A stretch of DNA of 64,000 nt from Bacteroidota bacterium (GCA_018262715.1 JADFDS010000039.1:62001-126000), one strand, 5' to 3'; shown: positions 33,551-43,209, counted from the first letter of the stretch. Notes: a model not told the origin generated them from the letters alone. Numbers and translations: made by a program.

Positions 33551-34716
33551 TAGATTCTCCTGGCTCCGTCACCGATCCCCGGCAGGTAAAAGTCTGCGGT
33601 GAGGCCTGTCTTTGCAGTGTATATCTCACCCAGCCTGCTGATGAATTCGTCAACGTGGTCCGCCTCCACTATTGATACCGTGCATCCGCCGAATCCCGCA
33701 CCGGTCATCCTGGTACCCACCACGCCCGGAAGCTTCCTTCCTTCGTAAACGAGGGTGTCAAGCTCGGCGCCGGTAACCTCGTAATCGCGGCAGAGTGAGT
33801 CATGAGACTCATTCATCAGTATCCCGAGAAGCTCAATGTCATTGTTCTCCAGAGCCTTTATTGCATCGAGTGTTCGCCCGTTTTCAGTGATGACGTGTTT
33901 TGCCCTCTTTCTGACGACGGGGTCAGGAATGTAACTGTCAGGCATCCACAGGTCACTGACGGTCAGCTCACTCAGGTTACGAACCGGCCTGTGCAATGAG
34001 ATAAGCGCCACAGCCTTTTCGCATTCGGCCCGCCGTTCGTTGTACTTGGAATCAGTCAGCCCCCTTCGTTTGTTGGTATTCGTGATGACCAGCTTCCTGT
34101 CACCCAGGTTGACAGGTGCATACCGGTACTCCAGAGTGTCGCAGTTTAGATTGATGGCGTGGTTGGCCCTGCCGAAACCCACCGCAAACTGGTCCATGAT
34201 GCCGCAGTTCATCCCCACGAAGCCGTTTTCGGCCTTCTGGCCCATCTTCACCATCTCCATCATCTCCAGCCCGGCGCCGGTGAGCTCATTCATGGCCACA
34301 GCCGTCACCATCTCAATCGATGCTGAAGAAGAGAGTCCTGCACCGTTTGGTATGTCTCCCGTGAAAAGCATCTCCATTGCCGGAGCCCCGATGCCCTTGC
34401 GGGCGAATTCGTTGATGACCCCGACGGGGTAGTTGGTCCAGCTCTTCGGAATAGGCATATAATTGAGAGCCAGGGGAATCACCACCTCTCCCGGGAAGTT
34501 GAGACTGTTCATCCTGATCTCCTGTCCGCTGCCGGGCCGCACAAGGAGGGTGGTCCCGAAATCAAGAGCACACGGAAATACATATCCGCCGTTATAGTCA
34601 GTATGCTCGCCAATGAGGTTAACCCTGCCGGGTGAATAAAAAAGGACAGGCTCTTTGTCCCTGTCCCCGTATAACCTGAAAAAATCTTCCTTCAGTCTGT
34701 CACTGTCTGATTTCAT
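33550..34716 (-). CDS. galK: Galactokinase
   Basis: A 388-residue GHMP kinase that phosphorylates galactose at C1 in the Leloir pathway. Signatures are GRVNLIGEHTDYNGG (galactose-binding), GAGLSSSAS (ATP phosphate loop) and GTRMTGAGFGGCTVSIV. The start codon overlaps the dnaA stop (ATGA), so galK is probably translated by ribosomes finishing dnaA, an odd pairing of sugar metabolism with replication initiation. No other gal genes are nearby. The 3' end abuts repeat module C. Confidence 0.96.
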   Translation of the reverse strand: MKSDSDRLKEDFFRLYGDRDKEPVLFYSPGRVNLIGEHTDYNGGYVFPCALDFGTTLLVRPGSGQEIRMNSLNFPGEVVIPLALNYMPIPKSWTNYPVGVINEFARKGIGAPAMEMLFTGDIPNGAGLSSSASIEMVTAVAMNELTGAGLEMMEMVKMGQKAENGFVGMNCGIMDQFAVGFGRANHAINLNCDTLEYRYAPVNLGDRKLVITNTNKRRGLTDSKYNERRAECEKAVALISLHRPVRNLSELTVSDLWMPDSYIPDPVVRKRAKHVITENGRTLDAIKALENNDIELLGILMNESHDSLCRDYEVTGAELDTLVYEGRKLPGVVGTRMTGAGFGGCTVSIVEADHVDEFISRLGEIYTAKTGLTADFYLPGIGDGARRI

Positions 34717-36143
34717 ACTTTAAATTTTTTCTCTATTTCCATTATCTGGTTACGGAAATGGCGGTCGGTGTCAATGAGGTTGTTCACGGTCTTGCAGGCA
34801 TGAAGCACTGTGGCGTGATCCTTCCCTCCGATGGATGAACCAATGCTGGCAAGCGATGCTTTGGTCAGGTTCTTTGAAAAATACATCGATACCTGCCTGG
34901 CCTGGACAATCTCCCTCTTGCGGGTCTTGCCCTGCATCAGGTCAACCGGAATCTTGTAATACTCACAGACAACCTTCTGGATGTAATCAATTGTGATCTC
35001 CCTGCGCTGGGTGTTCACCAGCCTGTCAACCATCTGGCGCGCAAGCTCGAGTGTCACCTCCTTGCGGTTGAGGGTCGACTGGGCATAGAGTGAGATAAGC
35101 CCTGACTCTAGCTCACGTATGTTTGATGAGATGTTTTCTGCGAGAAACTCGAAAATCTCGTCCGGCAGCTCAATGCCGTCATTGTACGCCTTCTTCCTCA
35201 GTATCGCCAGCCTTGTCTCAAAATCAGGCTTCTGGAGATCGGCCAGCAGCCCCCATTTGAAACGCGAGAGAAGACGCTGCTCCATCCCCTGAAGCTCAAC
35301 AGGCGGTTTGTCACAGGTCAGTATCAGCTGCTTGCCCGACTGGTGGAGGTGGTTGAATATGTGGAAGAATGTGTCCTGCGTCTTCTCCTTGCCGGCAAAC
35401 TCGTGGACGTCATCAATAATCAGAACGTCAATCATCTGGTAAAAATGGAGAAAGTCGTTCTTGTTGTTGTTCCTTATTGACTCCACAAACTGGGTCTGGA
35501 ACTTGTTGGCATTTACATACAGAACGGTCTTGTCAGGATACTTCTCCTTAACCAGGATGCCGATGGCCTGTACCAGGTGAGTCTTGCCAAGGCCGGAATC
35601 ACCATAGATCATAAGCGGATTGAAGGCGGTGCCTCCCGGATTGTTCCCTACGGCTATGCCTGCTGAACGGGCAAGACGGTTGCATTCACCCTCGACAAAA
35701 TTGTTGAATGAATAGTCGGGATTGAGCCTCGGATCAAAATGAAGCTTCTTGATCCCCGGTATAATGAACGGATTCCTTATTGCAGGCTGGGTGACCTCAA
35801 AGGGAACCTGCATCGGTTTGTTCTGGAGATCAGCCTTGTTCCTTGACGGATACCTTACCGTGTAAGGCTTGCCGTTGGCGTAGCCGGAATTCTCCATGAT
35901 TATGTTGTACTCGAGCTTCGCATCATTGCCAATCTCACGCCTCAGGGTCTTGCGGAGGATGTCTATGTACTGCTCTTCGAGATATTCGTAAAAGAAAGGG
36001 CTTGGCACCTGTATTGTCAGTATGTTTTTCTCGAGCCTGAGCGGAACAATAGGCTCGAACCAGGTCTTAAAGCTGGCCGAAGGAATAATGTCACGGATTA
36101 TCTCAAGACAATTATTCCAAACCTCATCGTGTGACTTGTTCAT
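34713..36143 (-). CDS. dnaA: Chromosomal replication initiator DnaA
   Basis: A 476-residue DnaA. Domain I (residues 1-85) includes the conserved Trp28 region (SFKTWFEPI). Domain III has Walker A GDSGLGKTHL (181-190) and Walker B VLIIDDVHEF. Domain IV carries the DNA-binding signature GGKDHATVLHACKTV. It activates oriC in its ATP form. No dnaN or other replication gene is next to it; mlaD lies upstream and galK overlaps its stop. The 325-bp upstream region has no DnaA-box consensus, so oriC is probably elsewhere. Confidence 0.97.
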   Translation of the reverse strand: MNKSHDEVWNNCLEIIRDIIPSASFKTWFEPIVPLRLEKNILTIQVPSPFFYEYLEEQYIDILRKTLRREIGNDAKLEYNIIMENSGYANGKPYTVRYPSRNKADLQNKPMQVPFEVTQPAIRNPFIIPGIKKLHFDPRLNPDYSFNNFVEGECNRLARSAGIAVGNNPGGTAFNPLMIYGDSGLGKTHLVQAIGILVKEKYPDKTVLYVNANKFQTQFVESIRNNNKNDFLHFYQMIDVLIIDDVHEFAGKEKTQDTFFHIFNHLHQSGKQLILTCDKPPVELQGMEQRLLSRFKWGLLADLQKPDFETRLAILRKKAYNDGIELPDEIFEFLAENISSNIRELESGLISLYAQSTLNRKEVTLELARQMVDRLVNTQRREITIDYIQKVVCEYYKIPVDLMQGKTRKREIVQARQVSMYFSKNLTKASLASIGSSIGGKDHATVLHACKTVNNLIDTDRHFRNQIMEIEKKFKV

Positions 36144-36468
36144 TCAGATAGAAATTAAAAAGGAGTAGCTTTCTTTTCTGGTGCTGAAACCCGGGACAAT
36201 ATTTGTAAAAAAAAAGGTAAAAAAAAAAATTTTTTACTATTGACTTTGCCATTTATTCTATACTGTGATGAACCTCAGTCCCTTAAATTGGCAAACATTG
36301 GTCAAAATGTCTAATTTCCAAATAATCAGTACATTAACATGAATGAGATGTTACACAGCCTTTTACAGATTGAAGATATCTATATCCTGAAATGCCCTGT
36401 TAAGGCAAATTCCCCTCATTTGGCTTGCAACACGGTGATATTGTATTGTTTAGTATTATTTTAACAAA
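36144..36468. other. 325-bp gene-free region upstream of dnaA
   Basis: AT-rich and without an open reading frame of note. It contains a near-perfect palindromic homopolymer tract, GT-A11-T6-AC (36217-36237), likely bent DNA, next to the minus-strand sequence TACCTTTT, a possible -7 element for dnaA. I searched for TTATCCACA-type DnaA boxes on both strands and found none. No hairpin with a T-run is present behind mlaD. Its length and position suggest the dnaA regulatory region. Confidence 0.5.
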
Positions 36469-37410
36469 TCATTCCGATTTTCTGCCAAAAATGGAGAAAT
36501 GGACATATTTCTTCGGATTTTCCTTCATGTCACGAAGTAAGAGGTCAAGACTCCTGAGTGAATTGCTCAGGTTTGTGTAGAGACTGTCACTTGTGACAAG
36601 CTTTCCTGCCGAGCCTTCTCCCCGGCTGATTCCGGTCACGATGGTGTCAAGTCCGTTCAGTGATGAGCGGAGGGAGGCCAGAGAGGTCTCCAGGTCAGCC
36701 CTGGCAACAGCTTCGGAGATCCCGCTTATATTCTTAAGGGTGGAATCAATTGTTGAACTGTTGGATGAAAGCATCGCGGTGAAGGCCTGGATCTCACTGA
36801 TGGCGGCCATAAGCTCATCCTTCCTGCTGTCAGAAATCTGCTTCAGCCCGGCGGTAACATCACTCATGTTTGCCATAGTGGAACGGATATCACCGGTCAT
36901 TTCGGGAGTAAAGACGCTGTTGAGGGCAGACACCACCGAGTCAAGCCTGGTAATTATACTGGTGATGTTGCCTTCCAGCGGGCTGATGGTCTCACTCAGC
37001 CTGTCTAGTATTGATGTGGCCACATACCCTGATATTGTATCATGGTTATGGCACATTTCGCTGCTCTCTCCCATGCGCAGGACTATCTTCATGCCGGCAA
37101 TGAGGGTGGCTGTGGTAATCTCAGCCTCTGTGTCCCTGGGTATGTTGAAGTGCTTGTCAACAGAGAGTGATACCAGGATTCGTCCTGACCCGTCATTGAC
37201 CAGCTTCACATCCTGGACGACACCGGCCTGGTAACCGTTGATCTCGACCGGATTTGACTCTGTAAGCCCGGCAATGTTATCATACACAATATGATAAGTG
37301 TCTGTACTTGTGAACAGGGCAGTGCCCTTGAGAAACTCGAACATAAGGATGAATGCAATAATGGTGATCAGTGCTACGGCGCCGACCTTTACCTCGCGGG
37401 ATATCTTCAT
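36469..37410 (-). CDS. MlaD-family (MCE domain) lipid-transport protein
   Basis: A 313-residue protein with an N-terminal transmembrane anchor (residues about 9-28) and one MCE domain (YDNIAGLTESNPVEINGYQAG, then VSLSVDKHFNIPRDT). A long helical C-terminal part with regularly spaced hydrophobics follows and may extend as a needle. MCE proteins form hexamers that carry phospholipids between membranes with an ABC transporter. The MlaE and MlaF partners are not in this window. It lies ten bases after the amidase gene, the usual order in Bacteroidota. Confidence 0.88.
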   Translation of the reverse strand: MKISREVKVGAVALITIIAFILMFEFLKGTALFTSTDTYHIVYDNIAGLTESNPVEINGYQAGVVQDVKLVNDGSGRILVSLSVDKHFNIPRDTEAEITTATLIAGMKIVLRMGESSEMCHNHDTISGYVATSILDRLSETISPLEGNITSIITRLDSVVSALNSVFTPEMTGDIRSTMANMSDVTAGLKQISDSRKDELMAAISEIQAFTAMLSSNSSTIDSTLKNISGISEAVARADLETSLASLRSSLNGLDTIVTGISRGEGSAGKLVTSDSLYTNLSNSLRSLDLLLRDMKENPKKYVHFSIFGRKSE

Positions 37411-37420
37411 AGGGTTGCTT

Positions 37421-38746
37421 TTATCTCTTTTGTCGTTCTATCGCCTCCCTCAGAGGCATAATCTTTCCGTTTCTGACAGCAATGACGAATGCGTCGGGGT
37501 ATCTTCCCGTAAGCGTGCGCCTGTGCTTCAACGCGTCATCATATAAAACGAATTTTCCAGATGCATATTTAATTCTTTCGCCGTCTTCAATCCTGCTTAT
37601 CGGGTCAATCCCTTCTAACTGGCTCTGTGTCAGCTCCCTGTTTTTCGGCATCGCAGATACCTGCACCATAAAATAAATATCGTCTGCCGGGGCAGGAGAG
37701 ATCAGAACAGGCTTTGCCGCTGCCGCACCACTGTCATTCTTCACAGCCGTTTCCGAAGGTACAATGTCACTCCTGACCGGCTGATCCACAGCTTTATCTT
37801 CATTCCCTGCCGCTGATACCGCAGGTCTGGCCTCCTGCTGACCTGATGGCACCTGCGTCCCTTTTCCGGCCGTGGAGTCTTCATTGCCCGCCACCGGAGC
37901 CGCTGCCTGAGTAACAACTTTACCGTTTCTCACTCCTGTCCTGCTGTCAATGGTCTGCTTATAGTCACGGAATGCCCTGAAAATTGCAGAGGCAAGATAA
38001 TCCTGTCCCTGCTCTGATACGAGGAACTTCTCTTCCTCGGCATTGGTAATGAAGCCCATTTCCACCAGCACTGAAGGCATCGTTGTTCTCCAGAGTACCT
38101 GAAAACCTGCCTGTCTGACACCCCTGTCCTTCCTGCCAACCCTGTCTCTGAACTGGCTTTGTATCATTGTGGCGAATTCGGTGCTCTGCCTGAGGTAGGT
38201 GTTCTGCATGAGTGAGAAAATGATGTACGACTCCACCGAGTTCGGATCGAAACCTTCGTACTTCGTTTCGTAATCCTTTTCTAACGTGATAACTGAGTTT
38301 TCCTTCATTGCAACCTGCAGGTTGGCCTCGTCCATCGTCTGACCAAGAACATAGGTTTCAGCCCCGGTGAACCGTTTGTCAGGCATTGCATTCGAATGAA
38401 TCGAAATAAAAAGGTCTGCCTTGTTCCTGTTGGCAACCTCAGCCCTCTCGTCCAGCCCGAGGAAAGTATCATCGTCACGAGTGTATATGACCTTCACATC
38501 CTTCATGTTGTCACTGATGTACCTGCCTGTCTTGAGCGCTACGGCAAGGTTGATGTTCTTCTCCTTTGCCTTTGCCCCGACGGCTCCGGGATCCCTCCCT
38601 CCATGACCGGCATCAATGACCACTACCCACTCATCTTCAGACGGGAGCGGCTGTGACTTAATATTCACCGGCATACTTATTGCTGCTATAAATACGGCAC
38701 ATGCCGGAATAACTCTTAACCCTCTTATTTTGGTACTTTGCCGCAT
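37421..38746 (-). CDS. N-acetylmuramoyl-L-alanine amidase with C-terminal SPOR-like domain
   Basis: A 441-residue exported amidase_3 enzyme that cuts peptidoglycan stem peptides from MurNAc. After a signal peptide (residues 1-32), zinc ligands lie in VIDAGHGGRDPG (His48) and SIHSNAM, and the catalytic Glu in VLVEMGF. A Ser/Ala/Pro-rich linker (about 280-360) leads to a C-terminal SPOR-like fold (YFMVQVSAMPKN to PDAFVIAVRNGK) expected to bind denuded septal glycan. It is therefore probably a division-associated hydrolase. Divergent from lptD, upstream of mlaD. Confidence 0.92.
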   Translation of the reverse strand: MRQSTKIRGLRVIPACAVFIAAISMPVNIKSQPLPSEDEWVVVIDAGHGGRDPGAVGAKAKEKNINLAVALKTGRYISDNMKDVKVIYTRDDDTFLGLDERAEVANRNKADLFISIHSNAMPDKRFTGAETYVLGQTMDEANLQVAMKENSVITLEKDYETKYEGFDPNSVESYIIFSLMQNTYLRQSTEFATMIQSQFRDRVGRKDRGVRQAGFQVLWRTTMPSVLVEMGFITNAEEEKFLVSEQGQDYLASAIFRAFRDYKQTIDSRTGVRNGKVVTQAAAPVAGNEDSTAGKGTQVPSGQQEARPAVSAAGNEDKAVDQPVRSDIVPSETAVKNDSGAAAAKPVLISPAPADDIYFMVQVSAMPKNRELTQSQLEGIDPISRIEDGERIKYASGKFVLYDDALKHRRTLTGRYPDAFVIAVRNGKIMPLREAIERQKR

Positions 38747-38767
38747 TACTGCTTTGCGAATTTTAAT

Positions 38768-38775
38768 TAGTTTTG
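38768..38775 (+). promoter_or_regulatory. Bacteroidota -7 element of lptD
   Basis: TAGTTTTG, a full consensus match, ends 17 bp before the ATG at 38793. It rules out earlier in-frame starts that would run through the amidase gene. Confidence 0.5.
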
Positions 38776-38792
38776 TCGCTGGCTCTTCAGAG

Positions 38793-41588
38793 ATGCTTAT
38801 TAATTACGCAAAAATAGCATTTAACTTGCATTCTTTTCCACAAAGATTGTTTGTGGCAATTTTCATGCCGCTTCTCTTCCAGGCCTCATTGCTTGCCCAG
38901 GAGCCGGCGCAGCCTGTCACGGCCGGGAAGAACCTCCCGGACACCGTTCTGAAGTCCCTTCCTGATACCACTGTGACCGGGCTGAATGAAGTGAATCCTT
39001 CTCCTGCATTTGTAAATGACACACTCTTTCCCGGCGAATTCACCACAATCACGGATACCTCGCTGACTAAAACACGCCTTATTATTTCTCCGGATGCTGT
39101 TGATGAACCAATTGTCTATACCTCTGAGGGTTACATGAAGACTGACATGCGGTCGAAGAAAGTCAGCCTGGTGGAGAATGCGAAAGTCACCTATGGAACC
39201 ATAGAACTCACGGCTGACTCCATTGTGCTGGATATGGAGACAGGATCGGTATACGCCACCTTCAGGAGGGATTCCACCGGCAAGGCTGTAGGCCTGCCAG
39301 TATACAAGGATGGTTCGGAGGAGTTCGAATCGAAAGAGCTAAACTATAACTTCAAATCAAAAAAGGGGGTGATCCGTAATGTCACCACCGAACAGGAGGG
39401 AGGCTTCCTTCAGAGCCTGACAACAAAGAGACACGAGGACGGGACCCTTCACGTCAACCGCAGCAAGTTCACCACCTGTGAGGCCGAGGAGCCTCATTTC
39501 TATCTCTCCCTCCCGAGAGCCAAGGTATACCCGGGAGAAAAGATCGTATCAGGACCAGCATATATGGTCGTAGCCGACATTCCCCTCCCTCTCATCCTGC
39601 CCTTCGGATTCTTCCCGGTACAGCAAAAGAGAGCCTCAGGAATCGTCATGCCCAAATACGGCCAGGAGGCCCGGAGGGGATATTTCCTTTCAAACGGGGG
39701 GTACTATTTCGCGTTAAGCGATTACTTCGATCTGAAACTGACGGGCACTATCTACACCAACGGCACCTGGCTTGCCGATGCAGCAACCTCATACCGTCTC
39801 CGGTACCGCTACTCGGGATCATTCGGTTTCAGTTACGCCAATAACGTTACCAGCTATAAGGGGCTTCCCGATTACGGGAAGAACACCAACTACCGCATCA
39901 GCTGGTCGCATTCGCAGGATACAAAGGCCAATCCCGGTTCTCGGTTCTCCGCCAGCGTGAATATGAGCTCCAACGGCTATGACAGGAACAACAGCTATGA
40001 AGTGGCAGACCATGTTACCACCACCAGACAGTCAAGCATCAGCTATACAAAATCATGGGCAGGAGCACCTGTAAGCTTTTCCACGAGCATCAACCAGTCG
40101 CAGAACGTGCAGAACAAGACGATGATGCTCAACCTGCCAAGGGGAAGCCTGAACGTCTCGCGCATCTACCCGTTCAAGCCTAAAAAGCCGGTGGGGAAGA
40201 CCAGGTGGTATCATGATATAACAACCCAGTATACCGCCTCATTTGAGAATAAGATAGACACATATGACAGCCTCCTGTTCACCAGTGCGGTGTGGAAAAA
40301 CATGAAGAACGGCTTCAAGCATGAGGTACCCTTGAGCCTTCAGTTCAGACCTTTCAATAACTTCTCCATCTCCCCGTCGCTTAGGTACACTGGAGTGCTC
40401 TACACCCAGCAGATTACGAAGAGATGGGACCCTGATTACTATGATGAAACCAGGAACATGGTTGTCCCCTCGGTTGTGAATGACACCCTCAGGGGACTCA
40501 CCTATGGCCATGCACTGGTGCCGACAGTGAGTGCAGGATTCAATCCTTCCGTCTACGGTACTTTTTCGTTCACAAAAAAGGGATCAAGGCTTGAGTCAAT
40601 AAGGCATGTAATGAAGCCCTCCGTCAGCTTTTCCTATTCGCCTGAGACAGATAAGCTTTCGAGTGACATGTACAGGACAGTTCAATACGACACTGTTGGC
40701 AGGACGCGCGAGTATTCCATCTATGAAGGAAGCATCTTCGGGACCCCGTCAACGGGTACCAGGTCAGGATCTGTCGCCTTCAGCCTTTCAAATATCGTAG
40801 AAGCCAAGGTCTATTCCAGGAATGATACCACCGGCAAGCCCAGGAAGATTAAACTGATTGATAACCTGTCGCTTAACACCTCATACAACTTGTTCTCCGA
40901 CTCCCTGAACTGGTCGCCTGTCAGCGTATCCTTCCGGACAACCCTGGCACAGAACATAAACATCCAGGCAAACGGCAGTTTTTCGATCTATGGCATGAAC
41001 GCCACAGGAGGCGCAGTTAACGAGCTTGCCATCAGCCAGGGACTCGGTCTTGCCAGGATGACAGGATTCAACATGAGTTTTGACCTTGACCTGGGGCAGT
41101 TGCTGGGGAACAAGGACAAAAAACAACAGTCCGGGGGGCAGGGGGGACAAATGTCCGCGGGCCGCCAGCCCGGCGATCCCGGAGCTCAGGGCGGAGCTGC
41201 CCCGGGCAACCTTCCACTCTCGAACAGAAACCTGGACGAGTTCGGATATGTCAGGTTCGACGTGCCGTGGTCGCTCAGAATGGCATATAACTTCAGCTAC
41301 AGCAAACCTGGTCTGCGTCCCAGCATTTCCCAGGCGATGACCCTGTCAGGAGACCTGAAGCTGACCCCGAAGATGGCTCTCAACTACAATACCGGATACG
41401 ACTTCAAACAGAAGGAGATAACCATGACGAGGGTGGGTATCAGCCGTGACCTCCATTGCTGGGAGATGAGCTTTTCATGGATCCCCACCGGTTACATGAA
41501 GAGCTGGAACTTCACCATCAGGGCAAAGGCAAGCATGCTTCAGGATCTCAAGTACGAAAGGAGGAAGGATTACCATGAGAATTACTAA
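38793..41588 (+). CDS. lptD: LPS-assembly protein LptD
   Basis: A 931-residue outer-membrane translocon component. A signal peptide (ending LLAQ near residue 35) precedes an OstA/LptA-like beta-jellyroll (MRSKKVSLVENAKVTYG, ELTADSIVLDMETGSVYA). A large beta-barrel rich in aromatic-terminated strands follows, with the family motif PFGFFPVQQKRASGIVMP at its start. Residues about 770-810 hold a Gly/Gln-rich loop (GQGGQM). With LptE it inserts LPS in the outer leaflet. Start chosen at ATG 38793, behind the promoter. The ridA gene follows closely. Confidence 0.92.
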   Translation: MLINYAKIAFNLHSFPQRLFVAIFMPLLFQASLLAQEPAQPVTAGKNLPDTVLKSLPDTTVTGLNEVNPSPAFVNDTLFPGEFTTITDTSLTKTRLIISPDAVDEPIVYTSEGYMKTDMRSKKVSLVENAKVTYGTIELTADSIVLDMETGSVYATFRRDSTGKAVGLPVYKDGSEEFESKELNYNFKSKKGVIRNVTTEQEGGFLQSLTTKRHEDGTLHVNRSKFTTCEAEEPHFYLSLPRAKVYPGEKIVSGPAYMVVADIPLPLILPFGFFPVQQKRASGIVMPKYGQEARRGYFLSNGGYYFALSDYFDLKLTGTIYTNGTWLADAATSYRLRYRYSGSFGFSYANNVTSYKGLPDYGKNTNYRISWSHSQDTKANPGSRFSASVNMSSNGYDRNNSYEVADHVTTTRQSSISYTKSWAGAPVSFSTSINQSQNVQNKTMMLNLPRGSLNVSRIYPFKPKKPVGKTRWYHDITTQYTASFENKIDTYDSLLFTSAVWKNMKNGFKHEVPLSLQFRPFNNFSISPSLRYTGVLYTQQITKRWDPDYYDETRNMVVPSVVNDTLRGLTYGHALVPTVSAGFNPSVYGTFSFTKKGSRLESIRHVMKPSVSFSYSPETDKLSSDMYRTVQYDTVGRTREYSIYEGSIFGTPSTGTRSGSVAFSLSNIVEAKVYSRNDTTGKPRKIKLIDNLSLNTSYNLFSDSLNWSPVSVSFRTTLAQNINIQANGSFSIYGMNATGGAVNELAISQGLGLARMTGFNMSFDLDLGQLLGNKDKKQQSGGQGGQMSAGRQPGDPGAQGGAAPGNLPLSNRNLDEFGYVRFDVPWSLRMAYNFSYSKPGLRPSISQAMTLSGDLKLTPKMALNYNTGYDFKQKEITMTRVGISRDLHCWEMSFSWIPTGYMKSWNFTIRAKASMLQDLKYERRKDYHENY

Positions 41589-41607
41589 CGAATCAAAGAT
41601 ATCAGGT

Positions 41608-41985
41608 ATGAAAAGAATCATCAGCACAACCGGTGCGCCGGGGGCAATAGGACCTTACAGCCAGGCTGTGGAGGCCGGCGGCACTCTCTATATCTCCGGA
41701 CAGGTACCCATTGATCCTGCCACGGGAAAGATGGTTGAGGGGGGCATTACCGAACAGACCACCCAGGCGCTGAAAAACATCAGGGCTATACTGACAGCAG
41801 CAGGCTATACGATGAATGATGTCGTCAAATCAACCTGCCTGTTGTCAGACATGTCTGATTTCAAGGCAATGAATGAGGTTTATGCGCAGTTCTATACAGC
41901 TGACCAGCCTGCCAGGGCAGCATTTGCCGTCAAGGGTCTGCCGCTTGGCGCCCTCATCGAGATAGAGACGGTGGCAGTCAAATGA
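41608..41985 (+). CDS. ridA: RidA-family enamine/imine deaminase
   Basis: A 125-residue RidA protein that hydrolyses reactive 2-aminoacrylate and related imines made by PLP enzymes. The conserved motifs are GAIGPYSQAV, LYISGQVPIDP and the substrate-binding Arg in PARAAFAVKGLPLGALIEIE. It forms trimers. The frame is open back to an ATG at 41575, overlapping lptD by 14 bp; I prefer 41608 because the family starts there, but the longer form cannot be excluded. Confidence 0.93.
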   Translation: MKRIISTTGAPGAIGPYSQAVEAGGTLYISGQVPIDPATGKMVEGGITEQTTQALKNIRAILTAAGYTMNDVVKSTCLLSDMSDFKAMNEVYAQFYTADQPARAAFAVKGLPLGALIEIETVAVK

Positions 41986-42015
41986 TCAACCTGCATGCCA
42001 GGCAGATAGGTATCC

Positions 42016-42059
42016 ATATGCAACAGCGGGGGGTCTCAGACCCCCCGCCGTATGCATAT
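42016..42059. terminator. Strong nested hairpin between convergent ridA and rplI
   Basis: The inner ten-base stem GCGGGGGGTC/GACCCCCCGC has a three-base loop (42026-42048). An outer seven-base stem ATATGCA/TGCATAT (42016-42022 and 42053-42059) surrounds it. It lies between converging genes and should stop both transcripts, though there is no T-run. Confidence 0.55.
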
Positions 42060-42077
42060 CAATATGGTGTGTGGTAA

Positions 42078-42524
42078 TTATTCGGCCACAACCTCGAATT
42101 CAAGATCCACCTTTACATCACGGTGCAGTTTGACAACTGCCTTGTAGCTCCCTACTTCCTTGATGGCATCCTCGCCAAGGAGAATGTTCCTGCGGTCAAT
42201 CTCGTATCCCTTTGCATTGAGGGCTTCAGCCAGCTGAATGGTATTTACTGATCCGAAGATCTTGCCGGCCGAGCTGACCTTGGCGCCGATCACGAGCTTC
42301 ACTCCAGCAAGCTTCTGTGCAAGCTTCTCAGCTTCACCCCTGATCTTTTCCTCCTTGTGGGCCCTCTGCTTAAGATTCTCATTGTGAATCTTCAGCGCAG
42401 AGTCAGTTGCTTGTACTGCTAAACCCTTGGGAATAAGGTAATTCCTTGCATAGCCGGTCTTGACGGTAAGAATGTCGTTCTTCTGTCCCAGCTTCTCTAT
42501 ATCCTGCCTGAGAATAATCTTCAT
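42078..42524 (-). CDS. rplI: 50S ribosomal protein L9
   Basis: A 148-residue L9. The N-terminal globular domain has the signature GQKNDILTVKTGYARNYLIP and is joined by a long helix to the C-terminal domain. It binds 23S rRNA near the L1 stalk and helps keep the reading frame. Last gene of the S6-S18-L9 operon, 12 bp after rpsR. Confidence 0.97.
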   Translation of the reverse strand: MKIILRQDIEKLGQKNDILTVKTGYARNYLIPKGLAVQATDSALKIHNENLKQRAHKEEKIRGEAEKLAQKLAGVKLVIGAKVSSAGKIFGSVNTIQLAEALNAKGYEIDRRNILLGEDAIKEVGSYKAVVKLHRDVKVDLEFEVVAE

Positions 42525-42536
42525 ATCTCTTCCTCC

Positions 42537-42806
42537 TTACTTTAAAAGATCAGCTACATACGGAAGCATGGCAAGATGACGCGAACGCTTGATTGCCTTG
42601 GCGACCCTCCTCTGATATTTCAGCGAGGTGCCGGTGATGCGGCGGGGAAGTATCTTACCCTGCTCGTTGAGAAATTTCTTGAGAAACTCGGGATCCTTGT
42701 AGTCGATGTACTTGATCTTGTTCTTCTTGAACCTGCAGTATTTCTTCTTCTTGATCTCAACTGTAGGCGGTGTCAGGTACCTGATTTCTGAATTGTTCTG
42801 TGCCAT
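42537..42806 (-). CDS. rpsR: 30S ribosomal protein S18
   Basis: An 89-residue S18 with the family core [20 protein letters not shown] and [20 protein letters not shown]. It pairs with S6 on the 30S platform. It starts two bases after the rpsF stop, so translation of the pair is probably coupled. Confidence 0.97.
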   Translation of the reverse strand: MAQNNSEIRYLTPPTVEIKKKKYCRFKKNKIKYIDYKDPEFLKKFLNEQGKILPRRITGTSLKYQRRVAKAIKRSRHLAMLPYVADLLK

Positions 42807-42808
42807 GA

Positions 42809-43162
42809 TTACTCCTCCCTGACTTTTTCGGTTTCTTTCATCTTTCTCTTCTTCTCGGCATACTCTACAGCATACTTGTCCATACGGAAGGTAAGGAAAC
42901 GGATGATTCTCTCATCCCTCCTGTACTGTACTTCCAGCTTGTCAATCAACTCGCCCTGCCCTCTGAACTCGATCAGGTAATAAAAACCTGTCGATTTCTT
43001 CTGGATTGGATAAGCGAGTTTCTTCAGACCCCAGTTCTCTTCATGAACGATCTCACCTTCACTGTCGGTGATGATCTTCTTGAACTTCTGAACCGCTTCC
43101 TTCATCTGATTTTCAGACAAAACGGGAGTTGCAATGAAAACGGTTTCGTACTGATTCAACAT
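42809..43162 (-). CDS. rpsF: 30S ribosomal protein S6
   Basis: A 117-residue S6 ([56 protein letters not shown]) with a charged tail. It leads rpsF-rpsR-rplI; ssb, which often lies between rpsF and rpsR in other phyla, is absent. A full -7 consensus lies 40 bp upstream. Confidence 0.97.
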   Translation of the reverse strand: MLNQYETVFIATPVLSENQMKEAVQKFKKIITDSEGEIVHEENWGLKKLAYPIQKKSTGFYYLIEFRGQGELIDKLEVQYRRDERIIRFLTFRMDKYAVEYAEKKRKMKETEKVREE

Positions 43163-43201
43163 CTCTTAATTGGTTTATATTAGTGTTAATAAATCGGGTT
43201 G

Positions 43202-43209
43202 CAAAAGTA
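43202..43209 (-). promoter_or_regulatory. Bacteroidota -7 element of the rpsF operon
   Basis: The minus strand reads TACTTTTG, a full consensus match, 39 bp before the rpsF ATG. The leader would be about 33 nt. Confidence 0.5.

Noticed and set aside
36144-36468. Replication origin next to dnaA
   Set aside because: No TTATCCACA-type boxes on either strand, and no dnaN or other replication genes alongside; only AT-richness speaks for it.
38616-38792. An N-terminal extension of lptD over the amidase gene
   Set aside because: The signal peptide begins at 38793, with a -7 element just upstream.
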